The notes: generated by a model not told the origin, from the letters alone. A DNA stretch of 8,747 bases from Parvularculaceae bacterium (GCA_004213235.1 SHAI01000103.1:1-8747); one strand, 5' to 3'; shown: positions 1 through 6,302, counted from the first letter of the stretch. Program-made: numbers and translations.

Positions 1-50
1 TCTGCCAGCGCCTGGTTCGGTGCGGGCTCAATCAAAATGGGCTCAGTCAA
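1..50 (-). CDS. Possible 5' end of a further minus-strand gene (edge-truncated, tentative)
   Basis: Reading the minus strand from position 50, a TTG codon opens a frame with no stop to the window edge, giving MTEPILIEPAPNQALA. A GAGG motif lies eight bases upstream of the TTG; an in-frame GTG at 56-54 is too close to that motif. Only about 16 residues are visible and half of them come from a 15-bp sequence repeat, so no family can be assigned. The frame is codirectional with the S4 gene 70 bases away and could be the next gene of that cluster or simply chance. It does not resemble the N-terminus of ferredoxin FdxA, which I would have considered at this place. Confidence 0.2.
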   Translation of the reverse strand, partial: MTEPILIEPAPNQALA

Positions 51-52
51 AA
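24..52. repeat. Two-copy 15-bp tandem repeat
   Basis: The 14-mer GGGCTCAATCAAAA at 24-37 recurs with one change (A to G) at 39-52, a spacing of exactly 15 bp. More degenerate relatives follow around 74-82 (GGCTCAGAT) and 94-105 (GGCTTAGTTAAA). If the edge reading frame is real, the repeat encodes two similar five-residue units (LLTEP, ILIEP). Confidence 0.5.
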
Positions 53-119
53 GCACGTCCTCAGCTTGAGTTGAGGCTCAGATTTTTTGAAATGGCTTAG
101 TTAAACCTTTTGGGGTCCG

Positions 120-575
120 TTAGTCATGATTGGCTTTCAGCTGCGCCATCGCGCGTCGATCGCGTTTGGTTGGGCGGCCGGTACCCGGGTCACGCACGGC
201 AGTTTTAGCGTTTCGGTCGGCTTGCTTTGCGCGGGTTTTGTCGGACGGCTCCGAGTTTTCCTCTGGCGTCGGAGAGCGATCTTCATAAAGCATTTGCGCT
301 TCGCTGGCTGGCCCACGCCTTGGGGCGCACGCGAGCACGTAGACAATGCATAACCTGTGGTGCCGGGTGAAACAAAGCTCATCGCCAGGCCGGACCTGGA
401 AGCTGGCTTTGGATACCCTCCGGGACTGGCCCGCCCGTGTCAGGCGCACGGAGCCGCTATTGCTAAAGTCCGTTGCAAGGCCACGGGTTTTAAAAAACCG
501 TGCGCGCCAGAGCCATATGTCCAGTCTTTGGCTTTGCTCCAATGGCGCATTGGCCGATTGGGGGGCACCCGTCAC
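120..575 (-). CDS. hslR: S4-domain RNA-binding protein, Hsp15 (HslR)-like
   Basis: The 151-residue product carries the Hsp15 signature RLDIWLWRARFFKTR at residues 17-31, the start of an S4 RNA-binding domain reaching to about residue 70. The central RRGPASEAQMLYED and the basic GRPTKRDRR near the C-terminus are both counterparts of motifs in E. coli Hsp15, which is similar in length (about 133 residues). Hsp15 is known to bind free 50S subunits that still hold a peptidyl-tRNA after abortive translation and to help recycle them; the role here is inferred from that similarity. The start codon is GTG (575-573), overlapping the helicase stop as GTGA, so translation is probably coupled and the two genes share a transcript. 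The linker around residues 95-130 is polar, charged and probably disordered. No convincing terminator follows the TAA at 122-120. The family assignment is firm; the cellular role is less certain. Confidence 0.93.
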   Translation of the reverse strand: MTGAPQSANAPLEQSQRLDIWLWRARFFKTRGLATDFSNSGSVRLTRAGQSRRVSKASFQVRPGDELCFTRHHRLCIVYVLACAPRRGPASEAQMLYEDRSPTPEENSEPSDKTRAKQADRNAKTAVRDPGTGRPTKRDRRAMAQLKANHD

Positions 576-3500
576 GAGCCTGACGAACCGCCATCTAGAT
601 CGCCCTTCAATGACGCCAGCACGGCGAACGGCGAATTGGGGTCTGGTTCCTTGTTGCGGCGTGGACCGGAAGAGAACTGGCGCGGTGGTCTTGGTCCATC
701 GTGCCGGCCTTTACCCTTGGGTTTGCCCTTATGTTTCGATGCATCACGGCGGTCACTTTTATCGCCTTTACCGGTGCGTGCGTCGTGCCGTTTTCCTTGC
801 GGTTTTTCTTTGTCACCCTGCCGTTTTTGCGGACGCGCCGGCTTGCGCGGGGCCATGCGCCAGACCTCGACATCAATTAAATCTTGAGGCTGATCATCCG
901 GTTTGCTGGGCTGTTCCTCAGGCTGCGACATATCGGAGGTCGTAGCGTCTGTCGGTGTTGGTGCCTGTGATGACGTGGCTATTTGTTCTTCCCGAGCCGT
1001 GCCGTCGGCAGGGGGGTGATCTTGCTTTTCTGCGGCGGGAACTTCGTCTTGTGCTCCTGCTCCTGCTCCTGCTTCTGCTGGTGGTGGCATTCCCGCTGAT
1101 GGGGCCGCTGGTGCTGATGGTGCCAAAACTTCGGTTGAAGCAGGTTCTGCAACGGGACTGTCAGCGTTGCTCCCGTCATTTGCTGGTTCTATCGCTGGTG
1201 CAGCGGGCATGTTGGTTTCCGCTGGCACCGGGTTTGAAGGATTGGCAACCGGCGAGGCTTCGGGGGGGGTGTCTGTTACCGGGCGCGGGCGTTTAACCGT
1301 TTGCTTGCGATAACCAAGCGATCTCAGAATGCTCTCAAATTCGTCCCCGGAGCATCCGACCAAGGACATCATTTGCTGGCTGGTTTCAAAACCTTCGCGC
1401 GCATTGCCTGCTTCACGCGCCGTTCGGATCAACCCGGCAAGACGCTCCAGCATGTCGATTCGAACCGCACGCTCGCCAGATGGGCGATAGCCTGACGCGT
1501 AATAATAGGCGTGGGGCAGGTCTTTATTCAGCGTAAGAGAGACAAGGCCCGCCTTTGGTGGCTCAAAATCAGCGGCGTTCTTTTCGGTCCAGAGCGCCCA
1601 AAGCAAAGTCAACAGGCTGGCTGGGCCGGGCTTTAACAATGACGGCATGTGCAAGGTATACTCGCCGAATCGAACGCCAAGTTTGCGCAGTTTACTTCGT
1701 TCGTTTTGCGGTAATTGTTTTAGTTCTGTCGCCAGTGGTGCACGCGACATTGCCCCGAAATTCTCGATCAAGCGGAAGGCGATGCCGCGGGCAAGGCCTG
1801 AAAGCTCGTTCTCGTCTGTACTGTCGACGGCCTGTTTGAGTTTCAGGATGTCGCCAAGCTGGCTCTCGATTCGTGCCGCCAGAAAATCTGACAGCCGATC
1901 TTGAACCCGTACCCGCAATGTCGCGCTGATGGCATCCAGGTCGGAAATATTGAGTTCCGGCCGGTATGGCGTTGGCCCCTTGCTGAGCCGCGCGATTGGC
2001 GCACGCCGCCACCAAATGCTTCCGTCTGGTCGCAGGTTCAGTTCATCCGGCCCGGCATTTGCCAATGCTGCCGCGCGGGTAGCAAGCACCGGTGTCAGCG
2101 CCTTTTCCGCCGCTTGCCGAACACGTTTTGCTTCCAGGCCCTTTGCACGCGGATCAAGTATAAACTGAAATCCGATAAGGCGGCCGACAAATTGGCCTTC
2201 CACGATAACTTCTCCATCTTCATTGACGCCTGCAAGCAGCGGTGCGTCATCACGCAATTTTTTCAACAGAACTGACGTACGTCGATCAACAAATCGTTGC
2301 GTTAGCTTTTGATGAAGAACGTCGGACAATGCATCTTCTATCGAGCGTGTGCGCTCCTGCCAATAGTCGGCGCGCTCAATCCAGCCGGAACGGTTCGTCA
2401 GATATGTCCAGGTCCGGATATAAGCCACTCTGGTGGATATGGCGTCGATATCGCCATCGGTCCGGTCCAGCGGCTCAATCCGCGCGGCAAGCCAGTCATC
2501 GCGCAGCCGGCCATGATCGACGATCGCCTGATATACCTCAGAAAGAATCCGGGCGTGCTCATCAACGGACGTCTTCCTAAAATCTGGTATCTGACAAACA
2601 TCCCAGAGAAGAGCGACGCCAGCGATGCCATTGACGCGCTCAACAATGTCGTCGCGCGCGCTCAAGCGGCCAAGGGCGGCGTGGTCTTCCCCGGTACGCG
2701 CCCGGTGGAAAAGCTCGCTAGGGCAGGGTCTGTCGAGTGATTTCTGCAACGCATTTATACTTGAAAAATCCAGTGTTTCATTTCGCCATTGCAGCGCTTC
2801 AACGGGCGAAAAGTCGTGGTTCTCAATTGCTTCGGTGACTTCTTCATCTAGTGCCGGGCATTCGCCTGTTGTGCAAAATGACCCTTCTTTTATGTGCCTT
2901 CCGGCCCTTCCGGCGATTTGGGCAAGCTCGCCGGGCTGCAAATCCCGGACCTGGCGTCCATCGAACTTGCGCCTGGCGGCGAAGGCGACGGTATCAATAT
3001 CCATGTTAAGGCCCATGCCAATGGCATCGGTCGCAACGAGGTAATCCACCTCACCGCTCTGATAGAGGTCGGCCTGGGCATTTCGGGTGCGCGGCGATAA
3101 GGCACCAAGCACAACCGCCGCGCCGCCCCGCTGGCGACGGACCAATTCGGCGATGGAATAGACACTGTCGAGAGAGAAGCTCACGATCGCGGCGCGTCTT
3201 GGCAGGCGGGAGATCTTCTTTGAGCCAATATGGCTTAGCTCGGAGAACCGGGCCTTCTCGTAGAACTCAATACCGGGCAGCAAGCGCGACAGGATCTGGC
3301 GCATGGTTCCCGCACCGATAAACATGGTTTCGATGGTGCCCCTGGCGTGGAGGAGGCGAGAGGTAAACACCCGTCCGCGTTCCGGGTCTGCAGCGAGTTG
3401 AATCTCGTCCACTGCAAGAAATTCAACGTCCCGATCAAGGGGCATTGCTTCAACAGTTGAGACCCAGTAGCGCGGATTTGGCGGGATGATTTTCTCTTCC

Positions 3501-3742
3501 CCCGTCACCAGCGCCACCTCGCGCGAACCGATTTTCAGGACAAGTTTGTCGTATACTTCGCGTGCCAGCAGCCGCAGGGGCAGGCCGATCATCCCCGTTC
3601 TGTGGGCGAGCATGCGCTCTATGGCGAAATAGGTCTTGCCTGTATTGGTCGGCCCAAGCACGGCGACAATACCGCTGTCGGTGCGCCGACGGCGATTCTC
3701 TGAGCCGAGATTTTTCAATGATGGCGGACTGAACCGCGGCAT
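572..3742 (-). CDS. SUV3-like DExH/Ski2-type RNA helicase with long disordered basic tail
   Basis: The 1056-residue protein is a bacterial relative of the mitochondrial RNA helicase SUV3. Visible motifs in order: Walker A GPTNTGKT (residues 30-37), Walker B DEIQ (112-115; the DEIQ form is typical of SUV3), motif V ATDAIGMGLN (237-246) and motif VI QIAGRAGR (275-282). The middle part (about 300-780) contains the all-helical region and a LRKLGVRFGEYTLHMPSLL block that I associate with bacterial SUV3-like proteins. From about residue 800 the sequence becomes low complexity: first Pro/Ala/Glu-rich, then a Lys/Arg/Gly-rich stretch, ending in DPNSPFAVLASLK. SUV3 unwinds RNA with ATP in the mitochondrial degradosome; an RNA decay or ribosome-related role here is inference. 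ATG at 3742 is chosen because the motifs begin shortly after it and a GGAGG lies ten bases upstream, a somewhat long spacing. It is the first gene of a two-gene operon with the S4 protein and is divergent from rpmB. Confidence 0.93.
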   Translation of the reverse strand: MPRFSPPSLKNLGSENRRRRTDSGIVAVLGPTNTGKTYFAIERMLAHRTGMIGLPLRLLAREVYDKLVLKIGSREVALVTGEEKIIPPNPRYWVSTVEAMPLDRDVEFLAVDEIQLAADPERGRVFTSRLLHARGTIETMFIGAGTMRQILSRLLPGIEFYEKARFSELSHIGSKKISRLPRRAAIVSFSLDSVYSIAELVRRQRGGAAVVLGALSPRTRNAQADLYQSGEVDYLVATDAIGMGLNMDIDTVAFAARRKFDGRQVRDLQPGELAQIAGRAGRHIKEGSFCTTGECPALDEEVTEAIENHDFSPVEALQWRNETLDFSSINALQKSLDRPCPSELFHRARTGEDHAALGRLSARDDIVERVNGIAGVALLWDVCQIPDFRKTSVDEHARILSEVYQAIVDHGRLRDDWLAARIEPLDRTDGDIDAISTRVAYIRTWTYLTNRSGWIERADYWQERTRSIEDALSDVLHQKLTQRFVDRRTSVLLKKLRDDAPLLAGVNEDGEVIVEGQFVGRLIGFQFILDPRAKGLEAKRVRQAAEKALTPVLATRAAALANAGPDELNLRPDGSIWWRRAPIARLSKGPTPYRPELNISDLDAISATLRVRVQDRLSDFLAARIESQLGDILKLKQAVDSTDENELSGLARGIAFRLIENFGAMSRAPLATELKQLPQNERSKLRKLGVRFGEYTLHMPSLLKPGPASLLTLLWALWTEKNAADFEPPKAGLVSLTLNKDLPHAYYYASGYRPSGERAVRIDMLERLAGLIRTAREAGNAREGFETSQQMMSLVGCSGDEFESILRSLGYRKQTVKRPRPVTDTPPEASPVANPSNPVPAETNMPAAPAIEPANDGSNADSPVAEPASTEVLAPSAPAAPSAGMPPPAEAGAGAGAQDEVPAAEKQDHPPADGTAREEQIATSSQAPTPTDATTSDMSQPEEQPSKPDDQPQDLIDVEVWRMAPRKPARPQKRQGDKEKPQGKRHDARTGKGDKSDRRDASKHKGKPKGKGRHDGPRPPRQFSSGPRRNKEPDPNSPFAVLASLKGDLDGGSSGS
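1053..1076. repeat. Hexanucleotide microsatellite inside the helicase tail
   Basis: Three perfect copies of GCTCCT (1053-1070) are followed by a variant GCTTCT (1071-1076). On the coding strand they specify alternating Ala/Gly within the Pro/Ala-rich linker of the helicase. A gain or loss of one unit would keep the frame and change the linker by two residues. Confidence 0.75.
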
Positions 3743-3857
3743 GTCGCACGCGCCTCCATCACGCTATGCAAAAAGCTATGGTTGCGGGCGAGGGACAGCT
3801 TCACAACCGATCGGAGACAAGGGAGATAAGCCGCGCGGCCCTGTTTCGCTACCCCTT

Positions 3858-3899
3858 AACCTCGTTTGCCAAGAACGCAGTTCCCCAGCCGGGGAGGTT
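3858..3899. other. Nested inverted repeats in the helicase-rpmB divergent spacer
   Basis: AACCTC at 3858-3863 is complementary to GAGGTT at 3894-3899. Inside lies a compact hairpin TCCCC-AGCC-GGGGA (3882-3895), which shares its last two bases with the outer arm, so the two structures compete rather than stack. A 10-bp perfect palindrome GGCAATTGCC follows at 3906-3915. No T-run follows either hairpin, so this does not look like an intrinsic terminator. The whole spacer (3743-4032) holds no convincing gene. Confidence 0.3.
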
Positions 3900-3916
3900 G
3901 TTAGCGGCAATTGCCC

Positions 3917-3945
3917 TTGACAGGTCCTGTCAGGTCCAATATCCC
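3917..3945 (+). promoter_or_regulatory. Candidate sigma-70-type promoter for rpmB overlapping an inverted repeat
   Basis: A perfect -35 element TTGACA (3917-3922) is followed after 17 bp by TATCCC (3940-3945), a weak but plausible -10 for an alphaproteobacterium. The start of rpmB is 88 bp further on. The -35 element overlaps the inverted repeat TGACAGG-T-CCTGTCA (3918-3932), with perfect 7-bp arms. The spacer also contains CAGGTCC twice, ten bp apart (3921-3927 and 3931-3937). Such placement would suit an operator, though no regulator is known to me for this site. The -10 is the weak part of this call. Confidence 0.5.
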
Positions 3946-4032
3946 CCGCGCTTCGTGGCCCGGCGAGTTATCGCTGGCCCCTTGGTGTTGCCCGATTATG
4001 GGCTCTCTTTTATCTCAAGCGGAGTGCTGAAA

Positions 4033-4311
4033 ATGGCGCGTCGGTGCGAATTAACAGGCGTCGGTCCAATGTCGGGAAACAATGTTTCCCACGCAAACAA
4101 CAGGACCAAGCGCCGCTTTTTGCCCAATCTGTGCAATGTGACGCTGCATAGCGACAAATTGGGCCGTGGTTTCAAGATGCGTATTACGGCGGCCGCACTG
4201 CGGACTGTCGACCATGCCGGTGGGTTTGACGCCTTTCTGGCGAAGGCCGATGAGGGCGCACTCTCACCAAGCGCCTTGAAAATCAAACGCGAACTCGCCA
4301 AGGCTTCCTAA
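4033..4311 (+). CDS. rpmB: 50S ribosomal protein L28
   Basis: The 92-residue basic product begins MARRCELTG and continues with the L28 hallmark GNNVSHANNRTKRRF (residues 15-29), then the Asn/Leu-rich core and the C-terminal SALKIKREL. L28 is a component of the large ribosomal subunit. The length fits the family in alphaproteobacteria, just under 100 residues. The reading frame is open upstream to 3766, but the start at 4033 is correct because the family homology begins there and GGAG lies eight bases upstream (4021-4024). A good promoter candidate lies about 90 bp upstream. The next gene starts 49 bp downstream on the same strand, so read-through into the membrane protein gene is likely. Confidence 0.97.
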   Translation: MARRCELTGVGPMSGNNVSHANNRTKRRFLPNLCNVTLHSDKLGRGFKMRITAAALRTVDHAGGFDAFLAKADEGALSPSALKIKRELAKAS

Positions 4312-4321
4312 TCGACGCAAA

Positions 4322-4336
4322 AAGGACGAGGTCCTT
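4322..4336. other. Small perfect hairpin between rpmB and the membrane protein gene
   Basis: AAGGAC-GAG-GTCCTT forms a six-base-pair stem with a three-base loop, 10 bp after the rpmB stop. On the plus strand it is followed by AACGCG, so it is not a classical terminator for rpmB. On the minus strand it is followed by a run of T (GTCCTTTTTGC), which would look like a weak terminator for antisense transcription. It could also protect the 3' end of the rpmB message. Confidence 0.35.
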
Positions 4337-4360
4337 AACGCGTGGAATAGGGACTTTGCT

Positions 4361-5059
4361 ATGGAGATCGCGCCCGCGGTTGAAACCCGCCGCGACAGGT
4401 TGACGCCGTTGCGGCGATTTATTGCAGCGATTGGACGACTGGTTTCCAGTTTGCTTCGCATTCTGGTGCTCAGCTTCGTATTCTCGATTGTCCCTATTGC
4501 CGCTTTTCTCGCGCTTGATTTGCCCGTGCGGGGGCTGGATCATTTCTTTTCATTGCCCTCAGCCCGGCCAGGCAATTGGCTGACGCAAGGTCATGTTTTC
4601 ATGACGTTTGCCGCGATGTCGGGCATTTTCATTGCCCGTCGATTCGGCGGCGATGAAGCAGCAAGGGTCATTACCACGTCATGGGGCATTGCGGCGGTGG
4701 CCGCCCTGGTTGAGTTTGTCCATCTCGCCCCGTCACTTTCCCCAGGCGACATTCCAAGCGCGCGATTCATTGGCGCTTTCGTTGCCTCTGCCATGATCGG
4801 GCAATATGTGGCGGTGGGGCTTTACGATATTATCCGCGGTGCCGCGGCGTGGTGGCGTGCGCCGCTCTATGGATTATTGGCGGGCTATTTTGCCCATGTC
4901 GTCATTTTCTTTCCTGTCGTTTACTGGTCGTCGGGCCTGCCCTGGACGTTTTGGATGGTCTCTGATTTTACCCTGAAAGCGGTGTTATCGTTTGGCTTTC
5001 TCGGCCTCTATTATGTGTCGCGGGGTTTCGTAAAACCAAGTGATGGCCTGGGCGGTTAG
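4361..5059 (+). CDS. Six-helix membrane protein resembling the YhhQ/VUT (queuosine precursor transporter) family
   Basis: The 232-residue protein has a basic N-terminus (residues 1-33) and about six hydrophobic segments (roughly 34-54, 77-93, 103-123, 134-158, 168-190, 200-222). The C-terminal half lines up by eye with E. coli YhhQ: a helix ending in a Gly-Gln pair (147-148), WWRAP at 164-168 against WWLAP, and DFTLK at 202-206 against DYCFK. YhhQ imports the queuosine precursors preQ0/preQ1 through the inner membrane. The Asp-Thr pair that follows WWxAP in YhhQ is replaced here by Ala-His (178-179), so the substrate may differ. The start ATG has AGGGA seven bases upstream (4349-4353). It is probably cotranscribed with rpmB. 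No preQ1 riboswitch is recognisable in the 49-bp spacer. The membrane nature is certain; the family is a by-eye judgement. Confidence 0.6.
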   Translation: MEIAPAVETRRDRLTPLRRFIAAIGRLVSSLLRILVLSFVFSIVPIAAFLALDLPVRGLDHFFSLPSARPGNWLTQGHVFMTFAAMSGIFIARRFGGDEAARVITTSWGIAAVAALVEFVHLAPSLSPGDIPSARFIGAFVASAMIGQYVAVGLYDIIRGAAAWWRAPLYGLLAGYFAHVVIFFPVVYWSSGLPWTFWMVSDFTLKAVLSFGFLGLYYVSRGFVKPSDGLGG

Positions 5060-5060
5060 T

Positions 5061-5120
5061 GCGCGCGGCATTGGTTCGCGCGGCACCGGGTAGGATAGCA
5101 CCGGCTAGGATGGCACCAGA
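5061..5120. repeat. Four-unit 15-bp tandem repeat array
   Basis: Four consecutive 15-bp units fill 5061-5075, 5076-5090, 5091-5105 and 5106-5120. Units 1 and 2 begin with GCGCGCG/TCGCGCG, units 3 and 4 with TAGGATA/TAGGATG, and all share a GCACCGG-like second half (units 2 and 3 exactly; units 1 and 4 as GCATTGG and GCACCAG). The array sits directly after the stop of the membrane protein gene, in the 147-bp spacer before the TRIC-like gene. On the minus strand it reads as five-residue units (SGAIL, AGAIL, PGAAR, TNAAR). Confidence 0.7.
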
Positions 5121-5206
5121 TAAAAGAAAGTCGCAGCGCCTGGCATGGCCGCGCATTGTTATGGTTCGCTGAAATTCTCTTCACGCTTTGAGCGTACACG
5201 GATTGC

Positions 5207-5857
5207 ATGATTGATATGTCGCAAACTACATTGGAAATCTTTTTCGCGATAAGCACTATCGGCCTTTTTGTGTTTGCCGTTTCTGGTGCTCTGACGGCCC
5301 TGCGCAATGATATGGACTTGTTTGGGGTAGCGCTCATCGCCTTTGTCACGGGCGTCGGGGGCGGCACCATCCGCGATGTTTTCCTCGGTACCTTTCCCGT
5401 CTGGTGGATCAATGATCCCTATGCCATTCCCGTTTGCCTGGCCGGTGCGATAGTCGCCACGCTGGCGCAGCCATTATTCGACTCCCGTTTGAAAGCGCTG
5501 ATCTGGGCGGACGCGATTGGGTTGTCCATGTTTGCCGTGCTGGGCGCGGACGCGGCCTTGAAGGCCGGCGCGCCCGCGGCCATCGCCGTTTTCATGGGCG
5601 GCGTGACGGCAAGTTTTGGCGGCGTTGTGCGCGATGTGTTGCTCAATGAACCACCACTTTTGTTGAAACAGGATATCTACGTTACCGCCGCCTTGATCGG
5701 TGCGGGCATTTACGTTGCGGCAACGCATTCTGGCGCGGATACCGGCCTCGCCGCGATTGTCGCCGCTCTTGTGACGTTTGGCATCCGCGCCGCGGCGATC
5801 CTGTTTGATATCCCATCGCCGAGATACGCCCGCCCGCGCCGCGATGAGTTGACGTGA
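5207..5857 (+). CDS. UPF0126 / TRIC-type cation channel family membrane protein (YicG/YadS-like)
   Basis: The 216-residue protein consists of two similar halves of about 90 residues, each with three hydrophobic segments and a glycine-rich motif followed by Arg-Asp: GGGTIRDV at 51-58 and FGGVVRDV at 137-144. This is the layout of the UPF0126 family, prokaryotic relatives of the trimeric intracellular cation (TRIC) channels, which form K+-permeable homotrimers in the membrane. The proline-containing DPYA and EPPLLL stretches that follow each motif also fit, and the length is normal for the family. Two in-frame ATGs are possible (5207 and 5216); neither has a strong ribosome binding site, so the exact start is open. 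The gene lies 147 bp after the upstream membrane gene and may have its own promoter, but none stands out. A candidate terminator follows about 90 bp downstream. Confidence 0.9.
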   Translation: MIDMSQTTLEIFFAISTIGLFVFAVSGALTALRNDMDLFGVALIAFVTGVGGGTIRDVFLGTFPVWWINDPYAIPVCLAGAIVATLAQPLFDSRLKALIWADAIGLSMFAVLGADAALKAGAPAAIAVFMGGVTASFGGVVRDVLLNEPPLLLKQDIYVTAALIGAGIYVAATHSGADTGLAAIVAALVTFGIRAAAILFDIPSPRYARPRRDELT

Positions 5858-5947
5858 TGCGTCTCTGGGTATTTTTATCTCACCCCACAAGCTTCGAAAC
5901 CTGGTGCGCCGTTACCTCAATTTAAGCTGGTTGATGGTGCAAAAAGG

Positions 5948-5972
5948 GCCCGGTGCCGCCGCACCCGGCTTT
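5948..5972. terminator. Candidate GC-rich terminator hairpin after the channel gene
   Basis: GCCCGGTGC (5948-5956) pairs with GCACCCGGC (5961-5969) apart from one central C-C mismatch, around a CGCC loop. On the plus strand only TTT follows; on the minus strand the stem is followed by CC and five T. It could stop transcripts from both directions between the channel gene and the tRNA. The short T-run makes plus-strand function uncertain. Confidence 0.4.
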
Positions 5973-5976
5973 AGGC

Positions 5977-6004
5977 TTGCACTTCGCCGCGACGCTGCTA
6001 TGTG
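5977..6004 (+). promoter_or_regulatory. Candidate promoter of tRNA-Gly
   Basis: TTGCAC (5977-5982) is followed after 16 bp by TATGTG (5999-6004). The mature tRNA begins 13 bases after this -10, which leaves room for a start site about 7 bases downstream of it and a short leader. The position supports the call more than the match to consensus does. Confidence 0.45.
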
Positions 6005-6016
6005 AAGGGTCGCATT

Positions 6017-6090
6017 GCGGGTATAGCACAATGGTAGTGCAGCAGCCTTCCAAGCTGAATATGCGGGTTCGATTCCCGCTACCCGCTCCA
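6017..6090 (+). tRNA. tRNA-Gly (anticodon TCC), CCA encoded
   Basis: The 74-base sequence folds as a complete cloverleaf. The acceptor stem GCGGGTA (6017-6023) pairs perfectly with TACCCGC (6080-6086), followed by discriminator T and encoded CCA. The D arm is GCAC/GTGC (6026-6029, 6037-6040). The anticodon loop CTTCCAA (6047-6053) has TCC at 6049-6051. The T arm is GCGGG/CCCGC with loop TTCGATT. It closely resembles E. coli tRNA-Gly(UCC). The outermost anticodon-stem pair (6042 with 6058) is a G-A mismatch, the only irregular pair. It reads GGA codons, and GGG by wobble. A recombinase remnant just downstream suggests that its 3' end served as an integration site. Confidence 0.96.
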
Positions 6091-6170
6091 ATTACCTTTA
6101 AAATATTCAGAAAAATCAACGATTTAAGTGTTAATGTGTCCCACGCAAAAACACTCCGTGGTACACACCA

Positions 6171-6302
6171 CCAATCCATGGCCTCAAACTTCCGCATTGC
6201 AGCGGCGGCCATTTTCCAGCGTTCAGCCCCCTTGGTATAGACTTCAGATGTCTTGGTGTTGGTGTGGCCCAGTAAGGCGGCAATGGCGTGGGAGTCTGAG
6301 CT
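6171..6302 (-). pseudogene. C-terminal remnant of a tyrosine recombinase (phage/island integrase)
   Basis: About 43 residues on the minus strand match the end of tyrosine recombinases: DSHAIAALLGHTNTKTSEVY, then TKGAERWKMAAAAMRKFEAM. The LGH block holds the conserved active-site histidine, and the Y of SEVYT would be the nucleophilic tyrosine. The N-terminal DNA-binding domain and the catalytic Arg-Lys part are absent: upstream on this strand (6303-6651) no integrase-like sequence is seen in any frame. The frame runs on past the natural end, straight through the tRNA gene in antisense, which also points to decay. Its place 81 bp from the tRNA 3' end, with the C-terminus facing the tRNA, is a common island layout. 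It cannot be active as it stands. Confidence 0.75.

Noticed and set aside
346..945. Long plus-strand frames across the S4 and helicase genes
   Set aside because: They are antisense to well-supported genes and show the composition bias expected of shadow frames in GC-rich DNA.
3766..4032. Upstream in-frame extension of rpmB to a 181-residue protein
   Set aside because: L28 homology begins exactly at ATG 4033, which has a good GGAG site; the extra 89 residues show no family features and cover the promoter candidate.
4968..5156. 62-residue minus-strand frame with pentapeptide-like units
   Set aside because: Half of it lies antisense to the membrane protein gene, and only four or five units are present; reported as a tandem repeat rather than a gene.
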